Part shown: piece by piece, positions 1 through 7,192 of the stretch
How the letters are laid out: each line of letters begins with the position of its first letter
How positions within the stretch are numbered: the stretch's first letter is position 1
Source: an uncultured Lachnospiraceae bacterium
GTDB lineage: Bacteria; Bacillota; Clostridia; Lachnospirales; Lachnospiraceae
DNA length: 30,613 nt
NCBI GenBank assembly: GCA_910588875.1
Contig: CAJURT010000040.1
Span: forward strand, 1 to 30,613
Reading direction: 5' to 3'
Notes under the pieces: generated by a model
What the model was told of the DNA's origin: nothing
The model's database searches: none
What the model saw: only the letters and a program-made list of their open reading frames with translations
Made by a program: the position numbers and the translations under genes

Positions 1-1
1 C

Positions 2-967
2 CAGGGAACAGGTTTGGGGATGGCGATTACAAAGAATATTGTGGATATGATGAACGGCTCAATTGAGGTACAGAGTGAGTACGGTTCGGGCACAGAAGTT
101 TTTGTTTCCTTCACCTTCCGCCTGAATGCAGAAGTCAAAGAACCCCAGGCAATCCCGGAGTTGAAAAACTGCCGGGCGCTGGTGGTGGATGATGATTTTA
201 ATACCTGCGACAGCGTTTCCTATATGCTCAGCCAGATTGGGATGCGTGCGGAATGGACTTTGTCCGGAAAGGAGGCCGTGCTCCGGACCAGGCAGGCGGT
301 GATGAGAAAGGATAACTATTGTGTATACATCATTGACTGGCTTATGCCGGATATGAATGGAATTGAGGTGGTCCGCAGAATCCGCAAGGAGGTGGGGGAG
401 GATGTGCCGGTGATCGTCCTCACGGCTTACGACTGGGCGGACATTGAAGAGGAGGCTAAGGAGGCTGGTGTCACGGCCTTCTGCAGCAAACCGCTGTTCT
501 TGTCTGAACTGAGAAGCTGCCTGAATTCGATTGTCAATGGGGAGGATGAGAAGGAGGATGATGTAGCAAAAGAATTAAAAGGCATCCATACCGGCCATAT
601 TCTGCTGGCTGAGGACAATGAACTGAATCAGGAGATCGCTATGGCGCTGCTGGGGGATGCAGGCTTCACGGTAGACGTTGCAGAGAACGGGCAGATTGCT
701 GTGGACATGCTCAAAAGGTCAGAGCCGGGAGATTACCAGCTGGTTTTGATGGACGTCCAGATGCCGGTGATGAATGGATATGAAGCGACAAAGCTGATCC
801 GGGGGCTGGAAGACAGAAAGCTGGCGGAGATTCCGATTCTGGCGATGACAGCCAATGCCTTTGAGGAGGATAAGCAGGAGGCCCTTCGGTGTGGGATGAA
901 CGGCCATATCGCAAAGCCTATTAATATTAAAGTTTTATTTGACACTTTGGGAAAGATATTAAGTTAA
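2..967 (+). CDS. Hybrid sensor histidine kinase, C-terminal part (partial at 5' end)
   Basis: This is the 3' end of a hybrid two-component kinase; the reading frame is open to the left edge. The first residues (GTGLGMAITK) are the G2 box of a HATPase_c kinase domain, followed by its last strand. Two receiver domains follow. The first (roughly residues 55-175) has the acidic pocket VVDDD, a phospho-acceptor Asp in IIDWLMPDMNG, the LTAYD threonine and the SKP lysine. The second (roughly 195-320) has LLAEDNELN, the acceptor Asp in LMDVQMPVMNG, AMTANAF and the AKP lysine. Both look intact. The family passes phosphate from a sensor His to receiver Asp residues, usually onward through an Hpt domain; none follows here. 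Only 19 nt separate it from the next gene, so the two may be co-transcribed. The sensory domain is outside the window, so the signal is unknown. Confidence 0.93.
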   Translation, partial: QGTGLGMAITKNIVDMMNGSIEVQSEYGSGTEVFVSFTFRLNAEVKEPQAIPELKNCRALVVDDDFNTCDSVSYMLSQIGMRAEWTLSGKEAVLRTRQAVMRKDNYCVYIIDWLMPDMNGIEVVRRIRKEVGEDVPVIVLTAYDWADIEEEAKEAGVTAFCSKPLFLSELRSCLNSIVNGEDEKEDDVAKELKGIHTGHILLAEDNELNQEIAMALLGDAGFTVDVAENGQIAVDMLKRSEPGDYQLVLMDVQMPVMNGYEATKLIRGLEDRKLAEIPILAMTANAFEEDKQEALRCGMNGHIAKPINIKVLFDTLGKILS

Positions 968-986
968 AGACCAGGAGGGGGGCTGC

Positions 987-1658
987 ATGAAAAAGAGGAT
1001 ATTATTGGCAGCAATGATTGGAAGCTGCATGATGGCAGGGACAGCGTTTGCAGGGCAGTGGAGGCTGGATCAGGTTGGCTATTGGTACCAGAATGATGAC
1101 GGAAGCTATCCTCATTCTGCATGGATGAGGGACACGGACGGAAAGTGGTATTATTTTAATGAAGCAGGGTATATGCATACCGGCTGGTTGGTTTTGGGTG
1201 ATAAGATGTATTATCTGGATGCATCCGGAAAAATGCTGACCGGGCAACAGACCGTTGACGGTTCGGTTTACCGTTTTGATGCGGTGAACGGTGATCTGAT
1301 TGAGACAATCCAGACGGATCAATGGGGAGCACAGGGCCTGGAGGTGAATACGGAGGACTTGTCCGGCTATTTCAGCCGTATTGGCGGAGGAGCAGATCTT
1401 AACATCGTAAAGACAAAATATGGTTATCTGGTGGAAGGACGCACGGCTGCCGGGGATACGGTGGATAACTATATGGAAATGATAGACGATTCAACGGCTT
1501 ATGTCTGCGATGGGGATGTGGATCTGATCATCAGCTGGGTTACCAGTGATTACCTGAGTGTGGAGCACGGTTCGGCTCCCGGTTCCCGGTATGCAGACTT
1601 CCAGGGGGATTATTTTTATGAGAAGCCGGCTGTTGTGCCAAAGGGGTTGCAGCCTTAA
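987..1658 (+). CDS. Secreted protein with choline-binding-type cell-wall repeats
   Basis: A 223-residue exported protein. Residues 1-23 form a signal peptide (MKKR, hydrophobic core, AFA cleavage site). Residues about 30-105 contain imperfect 20-residue aromatic repeats (GYWYQNDDG, GKWYYFNEAGYMHTGW, DKMYYLDASGKMLTG) typical of cell-wall/choline-binding repeats, which usually attach proteins to wall polymers. The rest (about 110-223) matches no domain I recognise and may be the functional part. The start is set by an unusually G-rich ribosome site (AGGAGGGGGG, 973-982) just before the ATG. The gene follows the kinase by 19 nt. No catalytic motif is visible, so only the repeat assignment and secretion are supported. 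Confidence 0.85.
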   Translation: MKKRILLAAMIGSCMMAGTAFAGQWRLDQVGYWYQNDDGSYPHSAWMRDTDGKWYYFNEAGYMHTGWLVLGDKMYYLDASGKMLTGQQTVDGSVYRFDAVNGDLIETIQTDQWGAQGLEVNTEDLSGYFSRIGGGADLNIVKTKYGYLVEGRTAAGDTVDNYMEMIDDSTAYVCDGDVDLIISWVTSDYLSVEHGSAPGSRYADFQGDYFYEKPAVVPKGLQP

Positions 1659-1669
1659 CGGAAAACCAC

Positions 1670-1698
1670 TTGATTTTTCTGCCAAACCGCATTATAAT
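1670..1698 (+). promoter_or_regulatory. SigA-type promoter of the FMN riboswitch/ribU transcript
   Basis: TTGATT (1670-1675) and a perfect TATAAT (1693-1698) are separated by 17 nt. Transcription would begin around 1705, just before the FMN aptamer. Confidence 0.8.
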
Positions 1699-1720
1699 AG
1701 GCAATAGAATACAGAATAAG

Positions 1721-1829
1721 TTCTTCGGGGCAGGGTGGGATTCCCTACCGGCGGTAAAGTCCGCGAACCACGCAAGTGGCCGATCCGGTGAGATTCCGGG
1801 ACCGACAGTAAAGTCTGGATGAGAGAAGA
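1721..1829 (+). promoter_or_regulatory. FMN riboswitch (RFN element) aptamer
   Basis: The sequence carries the RFN hallmarks in order: AGGGTGGGATTCCC, ACCGGCGGTAAAGTCCGCGA, GGCCGATCCGGTGAGATTCC, GGGACCGACAGTAAAGTCTG and GGATGAGAGAAG. The closing P1 helix can form between TCTTC near 1722 and GAAGA at 1825-1829. In this family, FMN binding to the nascent RNA turns off riboflavin synthesis or uptake genes. Here the downstream gene is the riboflavin transporter ribU, with a terminator hairpin about 100 nt further on. Confidence 0.96.
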
Positions 1830-1928
1830 GATTGTGTGGCAGCTTAAGCGGCTGTGGATTGCGGCACATCTGGGGAGATATGGCAGGATATATTTTATAT
1901 TTCCCTGGAATTTCAGGCACAATAACAG

Positions 1929-1962
1929 ACACCCCGGATGGAAAGGACATCCGGGGTGTTTT
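1929..1962 (+). terminator. Riboswitch-controlled intrinsic terminator
   Basis: ACACCCCGGATG (1929-1940) and CATCCGGGGTGT (1948-1959) form a 12-bp stem with a 7-nt loop followed by TTTT. Its position between the FMN aptamer and ribU fits the regulated terminator of an attenuation switch. The U tract is short, so pausing alone could also contribute. Confidence 0.8.
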
Positions 1963-2100
1963 ATGTCTGCGGCAGCCACATGATTCCTCCGTGCGACGAA
2001 CTTACACAGTCAGCAACCCCGCTGCAGATAATGGGGGATGCGACCCTCACCGGCGCTTAGAACCAGTGCCTGTGGGAATCAAATTTAGGAGGAAAAGAAA

Positions 2101-2739
2101 ATGAGAGAAAAACGGCTGTTGTCTACGAAAAATGTGGCGGTGATGGGGATGCTTGGCGCATTGTCTGCGGTGCTGATGTTGTTTGAGGTTCCGCTGCCTT
2201 TCATTGCTCCCAGCTTTTATGGCCTGGATCTGAGCGAGGTGCCGATTTTGGTGGGAACTTTTGCCCTGGGGCCGGTGGCCGGGGTAGTGATGGAAGCAGT
2301 TAAGATACTGATCAAGCTGTTGTTAAAACCCACCAGTACCGGGTTTGTGGGGGAATTTGCCAATTTCGTGTTTGGATGTTCGATGGTACTCCCGGCTGGC
2401 CTGATCTACCGTTTCCACAAGACAAAGAAGGGAGCCATGATTGCGATGGCGGTGGGAACCCTGGTTATGTCCGGGGTAGGGATTGTGGGGAATGCCCTGG
2501 TCATGCTCCCGTTTTATTCCAATTTTATGCCGCTGGAGAATATCCTGGCTGCAGGGGCGGCGATCAACCCGGCAGTCAGCAATGTGTGGACATTTGCCGC
2601 ATTTTGTGTAGGCCCGTTTAATATTATCAAGGGAATTGCGGTGTCTGTGATTACGGCGTTGGTCTATAAGCGGGTAAGTGTGATGATCCGCAGCATCGGG
2701 ACAGAGAGGCAGGGAGGAAAACGCCGGGCAGAAGCGTGA
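2101..2739 (+). CDS. ribU: Riboflavin ECF transporter substrate-binding subunit RibU
   Basis: A 212-residue hydrophobic protein with five to six predicted membrane helices, starting at an ATG behind AGGAGG (2087-2092). The N-terminal part (VAVMGMLGALSAVLM, then PFIAPSFYGLDLSEVP) is characteristic of RibU, the S-component that binds riboflavin in energy-coupling-factor transporters. Uptake needs the shared EcfA/EcfA'/EcfT module, which is not in this window. The upstream FMN riboswitch independently supports riboflavin specificity. The gene is monocistronic: a terminator begins 16 nt after its stop. A 5' leader of about 395 nt precedes it, longer than aptamer plus terminator require. Confidence 0.95.
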   Translation: MREKRLLSTKNVAVMGMLGALSAVLMLFEVPLPFIAPSFYGLDLSEVPILVGTFALGPVAGVVMEAVKILIKLLLKPTSTGFVGEFANFVFGCSMVLPAGLIYRFHKTKKGAMIAMAVGTLVMSGVGIVGNALVMLPFYSNFMPLENILAAGAAINPAVSNVWTFAAFCVGPFNIIKGIAVSVITALVYKRVSVMIRSIGTERQGGKRRAEA

Positions 2740-2754
2740 TTAAAGCAGTTTGGG

Positions 2755-2784
2755 CAGGAAGGGAGAGAACTCCCTTCCTGTTTT
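2755..2784 (+). terminator. Intrinsic terminator after ribU
   Basis: CAGGAAGGGAG (2755-2765) and CTCCCTTCCTG (2770-2780) form an 11-bp stem with an AGAA loop, followed by TTTT. Confidence 0.85.
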
Positions 2785-2811
2785 GTGTATGGCGGGCATG
2801 GCGTCCTGTGC

Positions 2812-2840
2812 TTGCGCGGATTTGGTGCTTGTGCTATGAT
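2812..2840 (+). promoter_or_regulatory. SigA-type promoter of the sua5-to-trmL gene run
   Basis: TTGCGC (2812-2817) and TATGAT (2835-2840) are separated by 17 nt. It lies between the ribU terminator and the first gene of a ten-gene co-directional run in which no gap exceeds about 45 nt. Confidence 0.6.
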
Positions 2841-2893
2841 TACAGGGTAAAGATTAAGGCAGGGAAAGACCGGGACAGAAGGGAAGCAAAGGA

Positions 2894-3949
2894 ATGGAGA
2901 CGAGGTTAGTCCGGATAGGAAAGGGAGAGGGAAACGGGGAGGAGGCGCTGCAGGAGGCGGCACGGATTTTACGGGCCGGCGGCCTGGTGGCGTTTCCGAC
3001 GGAGACCGTTTATGGGCTGGGCGCGAATGCATTGGATGAAGCGGCAGCAAAAAAGATTTATGCGGCAAAAGGAAGGCCGTCAGACAATCCGCTGATTGCC
3101 CATATTTCTTCCTTTGAGGAATTGAAACCGCTGGTGGCAGAGATCCCGGAGGCGGGGCGGCTGTTGGCAAAGGCATTCTGGCCGGGGCCGCTGACGATGG
3201 TATTTCCAAAAAGCAGCCTGGTGCCAGGCACCACCACGGGCGGACTGGGGACGGTGGCTGTGCGGATGCCGGACAATGATATCGCAAGCCGCCTGATTGC
3301 CCTGGCAGGGCTTCCGGTAGCGGCGCCAAGCGCGAATCTGTCAGGGCGGCCAAGCCCCACCACTGCCCGTCATGTCTGGCAGGATATGGAAGGGCGGATT
3401 GAGATGATCCTGGATGGCGGCCCTGTGGGGATCGGCGTAGAGTCAACAATTGTGGATGTTTCGGTAGTTCCCCCCGTGCTGCTGCGGCCAGGGGCGGTGA
3501 CTTTGGAGATGTTAAGGTCAGTGGCCGGGGAGGTGGAGATCGATCCGGCTCTTGGGGGAAGGCCGGATCCGGATATCCGCCCCAAGGCGCCGGGGATGAA
3601 ATACCGCCACTATGCCCCCCAGGCGGAACTGACGTTGGTGGAAGGGAAGACGGAGACAGTGGTGGAGGAGATCAACCGGCTTGTCAGAGAGCAGACGGCA
3701 TGCGGAAAGCGGGTGGGGGTGATCTGCACAGAGGAGACGAAGGATCGATATCCCGTGGAGGCATTGTGCAGCGTAGGCAAACGCAGCCAGGAGGAGACGA
3801 TTGCCCATAATTTGTTTGCGGTGCTGCGGGAATTTGACGACATGCAGGTGGATTGCATCTATTCGGAGAGTTTTTCCCGGGAACATTTAGGATATGCGAT
3901 TATGAACCGTTTGACAAAGGCAGCCGGTTACCGGGTGATCCATGTTTAA
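2894..3949 (+). CDS. L-threonylcarbamoyladenylate synthase, long Sua5 type
   Basis: A 351-residue protein that makes threonylcarbamoyl-AMP from threonine, bicarbonate and ATP, the first step of the universal tRNA t6A37 modification in the cytoplasm. The YrdC/TsaC domain fills residues about 18-210: AFPTETVYGLG, KGRPSDNPLI, WPGPLTMVF and APSANLSGRPSPT. A linker containing KAPGMKYRHYAP leads to the C-terminal Sua5 domain (about 235-350). The total length matches Sua5 rather than the short TsaC form. It is the first gene of the long plus-strand run; the dCMP deaminase-like gene starts 29 nt downstream. A purine-rich stretch (AGGGAAGC) precedes the ATG. Function is well supported by the motifs. 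Confidence 0.95.
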   Translation: METRLVRIGKGEGNGEEALQEAARILRAGGLVAFPTETVYGLGANALDEAAAKKIYAAKGRPSDNPLIAHISSFEELKPLVAEIPEAGRLLAKAFWPGPLTMVFPKSSLVPGTTTGGLGTVAVRMPDNDIASRLIALAGLPVAAPSANLSGRPSPTTARHVWQDMEGRIEMILDGGPVGIGVESTIVDVSVVPPVLLRPGAVTLEMLRSVAGEVEIDPALGGRPDPDIRPKAPGMKYRHYAPQAELTLVEGKTETVVEEINRLVREQTACGKRVGVICTEETKDRYPVEALCSVGKRSQEETIAHNLFAVLREFDDMQVDCIYSESFSREHLGYAIMNRLTKAAGYRVIHV

Positions 3950-3978
3950 AACAGGGGTTTTGTGAAGGAGGGTGTGTG

Positions 3979-4479
3979 ATGGAGGAGATAAAGAAGCGAA
4001 GGGATTATATTTCCTGGGACGAGTATTTTATGGGGGTTGCCGACCTGGCGGGGAAGCGTTCCAAAGACCCCAATACACAGGTAGGGGCATGTATTGTAAG
4101 CAATGACAATAAAATCCTTTCCATGGGGTATAACGGTTTTCCCCGGGGATGCTCGGACGATGAATTCCCCTGGGGAAAAGAGCAGGAGGAATCGGATCCT
4201 TACAGTACAAAATACCTTTATGTGACCCACAGTGAATTGAATGCAATTTTAAATTACCGGGGAGGGAGCCTGGAGGGGAGCAAACTTTATGTGACACTGT
4301 TTCCCTGCAATGAATGTGCAAAGGCGATTATCCAGGCAGGGATTAAGACCGTGATTTATAAGGAAGACAAGTATCAGGATTCCCCGTCCGTGCGGGCTTC
4401 AAAGAGAATGCTGAATGCAGCAGGAGTGCGGTATTACCAGTATGAGAAGACGGGAAGAGTGATTAAAATCCAGGTATAG
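3979..4479 (+). CDS. dCMP deaminase / ComEB-like cytidine deaminase-fold protein
   Basis: A 166-residue zinc-dependent deaminase. The zinc site is visible: His84 and Glu86 in THSELNAI, and Cys110 and Cys113 in PCNEC. The N-terminal part (WDEYFMGVADLAGKRSKDPNTQVGA) is typical of dCMP deaminases, which convert dCMP to dUMP for thymidylate synthesis; ComEB of competence operons belongs to the same family. I chose the ATG at 3979 because GAAGGAGGG lies 5-8 nt upstream and the protein then starts like its homologues; the frame is open further upstream, overlapping the previous gene. The next gene begins 20 nt after the stop. The canonical HAE is HSE here, a common variant. Substrate (dCMP or a related nucleotide) is inferred from family only. 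Confidence 0.9.
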   Translation: MEEIKKRRDYISWDEYFMGVADLAGKRSKDPNTQVGACIVSNDNKILSMGYNGFPRGCSDDEFPWGKEQEESDPYSTKYLYVTHSELNAILNYRGGSLEGSKLYVTLFPCNECAKAIIQAGIKTVIYKEDKYQDSPSVRASKRMLNAAGVRYYQYEKTGRVIKIQV

Positions 4480-4499
4480 AGGTATAGGCGGAGGCTAAG

Positions 4500-6257
4500 A
4501 TGAAATTTTTGCTGGCGGCTGTGAATGCGAAGTATATCCATTCCAACCCAGGTGTGTACAGCCTGAAAAAATGTGCGGATCAGTCCTTCCCTTCTGCCTG
4601 CACGGAGATTGCAGAATATACCATAAACCATTCCATGGACCAGGTCCTGGAGGATCTGTTTTTGAGAAGGCCTGATGCAGTGGGCTTTTCTTGCTATATC
4701 TGGAATATAACGGAGATAAAGAGGCTGATCCATGACCTGCATAAGGTGATGCTAGGCACGGACATCTGGGTGGGGGGCCCGGAGGTGTCATTTGATGCCC
4801 CGGAGTTTCTAAGGCAGGAACCAGAGGTGCTTGGGGTAATGAAAGGGGAAGGGGAGATTGTCTTTCCCCGGCTCTTGGAATGCTACCGGCAGTTAGGGGG
4901 ATCCCTGCGGGGGCTGGATGGAAAGGAGGAAAAGGCGGGGGAGAGGCGGCAAAAGGCATTCTGGAAAGAACTTCAGCAGCTGCCGGGGATTGCATTCCGT
5001 ACAGGCCGGGGTGAGGTTTGGGACCATGAGGTTTGCCCGGCAGCAGAATTAAGCAGCCTTCCCTTTCCTTACAAAGATTTAGTCGGGTTTGAGAACCGGA
5101 TTGTGTATTATGAGAGCAGCCGGGGGTGCCCGTTTTCCTGCAGCTACTGCCTGTCCTCCATCGATAAGTCAGTCCGTTTCCGGGATCTGTCCCTGGTGTT
5201 AAGGGAACTGGATTTTTTCCTGGAGAAAAAGGTTCCCCAGGTAAAATTTGTGGACCGCACCTTCAATTGTAAAAAGAGTCATGCCATGGCAGTGTGGCAG
5301 CACATCCTGGAACATGATAATGGGGTGACAAATTTTCATTTTGAGGTGGCTGCAGATTTGATGGATCAGGAAGAACTGGAATTGCTGGGGAAGCTGCGCC
5401 CGGGGCAGGTCCAGCTGGAGATCGGCGTGCAGAGCACCAACCCACAGACAATCCGTGAAATCAGGCGCAAAACGGATCTGGAAAAGGTGCGCCGGGTTGT
5501 AGCGCAGATCCATGCCGGGAATAACGTCCACCAGCATCTGGATCTGATTGCGGGCCTTCCTTATGAGGACTATGAAAGCTTCCGCCGTTCCTTCAATACA
5601 GTGTACGGGATGGAACCGCAACAGCTGCAGCTGGGGTTTTTGAAGGTGTTAAAGGGATCCCACATGCATGCGATGGCCGGCAAGTACCGGCTGTTATACC
5701 GGGAGGAGCCTCCCTACGAGGTGTTGTCTACCCGGTGGATGCCCTATGAGGACATTATCCGTCTGAAAGGGATTGAGGAGATGGTGGAGGTTTATTATAA
5801 CAGCGGCCAGTTTCCCAACACCTTGCATCTGCTGGTTTCCGGGTATTCCGACGCTTTCCGCCTGTTTGAGGCGCTGGCAATGTTCTATGAAGAAGGCGGG
5901 CTGAATAAAAGGAACCATAGCCGGCTGGCAAGGTATGAGATCCTGCATGATTTTATTGAAAAGCAGAGGGAAAAACAAGAGGAAGCCGGAGGGAAAACCT
6001 GGATGGGGGTCTCTATGGAGACCTGGGAGGATTCCCTGGTGTGCGACTGTTATCTGAGGGAGAACTGCAAAAGCCGTCCGGGCTTTGGGCGTGACCTGGC
6101 ACCCTATAAGGAAAAGTTCCGCAGTCTGGTGCCCGGGCTCCGGCAGTTAGGCGCTCAGGTCCATATCGAGTTCCTGCATTGTGGGGAGATCTGGTTATTT
6201 GATTACCGGAAGCGGGATCCGCTGACAGGGAATGCCGGTATGGAGCGGCTGGAGTGA
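4500..6257 (+). CDS. B12-binding-domain radical SAM protein, DUF4080 family
   Basis: A 585-residue enzyme of the class B (cobalamin-dependent type) radical SAM group. The N-terminal region (about 1-150) looks like a B12-binding Rossmann domain (DAVGFSCYIWN, DIWVGGPEVSF). The radical SAM cluster motif is C210-xxx-C214-xx-C217 within GCPFSCSYCLSS, preceded by YYESSRG. KFVDRTFNC and QLEIGVQS are further radical SAM barrel signatures. The C-terminal region (about 380-570) corresponds to DUF4080 and has a C-D-C-Y-x5-C segment. The reaction is unknown. It lies in a housekeeping run, between a dCMP deaminase-like gene and an exonuclease, with no obvious peptide or lipid substrate gene alongside. Family assignment is strong; function cannot be given. 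Confidence 0.88.
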   Translation: MKFLLAAVNAKYIHSNPGVYSLKKCADQSFPSACTEIAEYTINHSMDQVLEDLFLRRPDAVGFSCYIWNITEIKRLIHDLHKVMLGTDIWVGGPEVSFDAPEFLRQEPEVLGVMKGEGEIVFPRLLECYRQLGGSLRGLDGKEEKAGERRQKAFWKELQQLPGIAFRTGRGEVWDHEVCPAAELSSLPFPYKDLVGFENRIVYYESSRGCPFSCSYCLSSIDKSVRFRDLSLVLRELDFFLEKKVPQVKFVDRTFNCKKSHAMAVWQHILEHDNGVTNFHFEVAADLMDQEELELLGKLRPGQVQLEIGVQSTNPQTIREIRRKTDLEKVRRVVAQIHAGNNVHQHLDLIAGLPYEDYESFRRSFNTVYGMEPQQLQLGFLKVLKGSHMHAMAGKYRLLYREEPPYEVLSTRWMPYEDIIRLKGIEEMVEVYYNSGQFPNTLHLLVSGYSDAFRLFEALAMFYEEGGLNKRNHSRLARYEILHDFIEKQREKQEEAGGKTWMGVSMETWEDSLVCDCYLRENCKSRPGFGRDLAPYKEKFRSLVPGLRQLGAQVHIEFLHCGEIWLFDYRKRDPLTGNAGMERLE

Positions 6258-6290
6258 CGGCCCGGCAAGGTGGGAAGAAGGAAAAGGCAG

Positions 6291-7016
6291 ATGGAGCAGG
6301 ATTATATTGCAGTAGATTTAGAGACAACAGGACTGAATGCGAAAACCGATAAGATCATTGAGGTCGGTGCAGTTCGTGTTATTGGCGGGAGAGAAATATC
6401 CCACTACCATTCCCTGGTAAATCCCCGGCGGAAATTGGAATCCCGGATTGTGGAATTGACGGGGATTACGGACCAGATGGTCAGGGACGCGCCGGATTTT
6501 GGGGATATCCTGGGTGAGTTCCGGGATTTTTGTGGAAATCTTCCCCTTTTGGGGCACCATATCATGTTTGATTATAGCTTTCTCAAGCGGGCAATGGTGA
6601 ACCGTGGCACAGAATTTGAAAAGAAAGGCATTGATACATTAACGCTGTGCCGCCTTTTGATGCCGGAGGCAGAAGCAAAGAGCCTGGAAGCGGCCTGTTC
6701 CTATTTTGGGATAGCAAGAGAACAGGCACACCGGGCGTTAGGGGATGCCAGGGATGCCCATCATCTGTACCAGAGGCTGACACAGATGCCGGAAAAAAAC
6801 CAGAGGGCCAGAGGGGCTTTTGATGCAAAACCAATGATTTACAGGGTAAAAAAGGAGCAGCCGGCATCAAAAAAGCAAAAAGAGGACTTGCGGTATTTAC
6901 TAAAATATCATAAAATAGATGTGCCTGTGGAGATTGAATTTTTAAGCCGTAATGAGGTATCCCGGCTGAAAGATAACATCATTTCCCAATACGGCAGAAT
7001 CGGAACCCGTGATTAA
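6291..7016 (+). CDS. DnaQ-like DEDDh 3'-5' exonuclease
   Basis: A 241-residue exonuclease with the proofreading-type fold. Metal-binding residues are visible in order: Asp9 and Glu11 in VDLETTGLN, the Asp of LGHHIMFDYSFL, and the His and Asp of HRALGDARDA. The domain spans about residues 4-170; a basic linker and a C-terminal segment of about 50 residues (LRYLLKYHKIDVP) follow and may help nucleic acid binding. I chose the ATG at 6291, preceded by GAAGGAAAAGG, over an in-frame GTG at 6270 that has no clear ribosome site. It may act in DNA repair or RNA trimming; the stand-alone form is not the PolC subunit itself. Confidence 0.9.
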   Translation: MEQDYIAVDLETTGLNAKTDKIIEVGAVRVIGGREISHYHSLVNPRRKLESRIVELTGITDQMVRDAPDFGDILGEFRDFCGNLPLLGHHIMFDYSFLKRAMVNRGTEFEKKGIDTLTLCRLLMPEAEAKSLEAACSYFGIAREQAHRALGDARDAHHLYQRLTQMPEKNQRARGAFDAKPMIYRVKKEQPASKKQKEDLRYLLKYHKIDVPVEIEFLSRNEVSRLKDNIISQYGRIGTRD

Positions 7017-7043
7017 AAAAAGCAAAAGAGGTGAATGTTATAA

Positions 7044-7148
7044 ATGAACAATAAAAAGAGGCAGCTGATTTCGAGGATTGTTGTGATTATTCTGGTGTTG
7101 GCCATGGTCATACCGACGTTGGTTAGTGCCTATTTTGCGTTTTTCTAA
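7044..7148 (+). CDS. 34-residue single-pass membrane peptide
   Basis: A short frame beginning MNNKKRQLISR, followed by one hydrophobic helix (IVVIILVLAMVIPTLVSA) and an aromatic end. The basic N-terminus would face the cytoplasm. A ribosome site (AAAGAGGTG, 7025-7033) lies upstream. It fits a 176-nt space between two real genes of the long run. Size and layout resemble the small Firmicute membrane proteins of the Prli42/DUF4044 type, but I cannot confirm that match from sequence alone. It probably anchors or modulates a membrane complex; function is unknown. Confidence 0.7.
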   Translation: MNNKKRQLISRIVVIILVLAMVIPTLVSAYFAFF

Positions 7149-7192
7149 AGGAAAAACAAAACGTTTTAAAGGAAAGGGACTTGGGTTCAGTT

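Noticed and set aside
1832..2104. 90-codon open frame on the plus strand between riboswitch and ribU
   Set aside because: It runs through the terminator hairpin and ribU leader, has no ribosome site and is better explained by the riboswitch expression platform.
2664..3449. 261-codon open frame on the minus strand
   Set aside because: It lies antisense across the well-supported Sua5 gene, is Pro/Ser/Arg-rich and has no domain; a GC-bias shadow.
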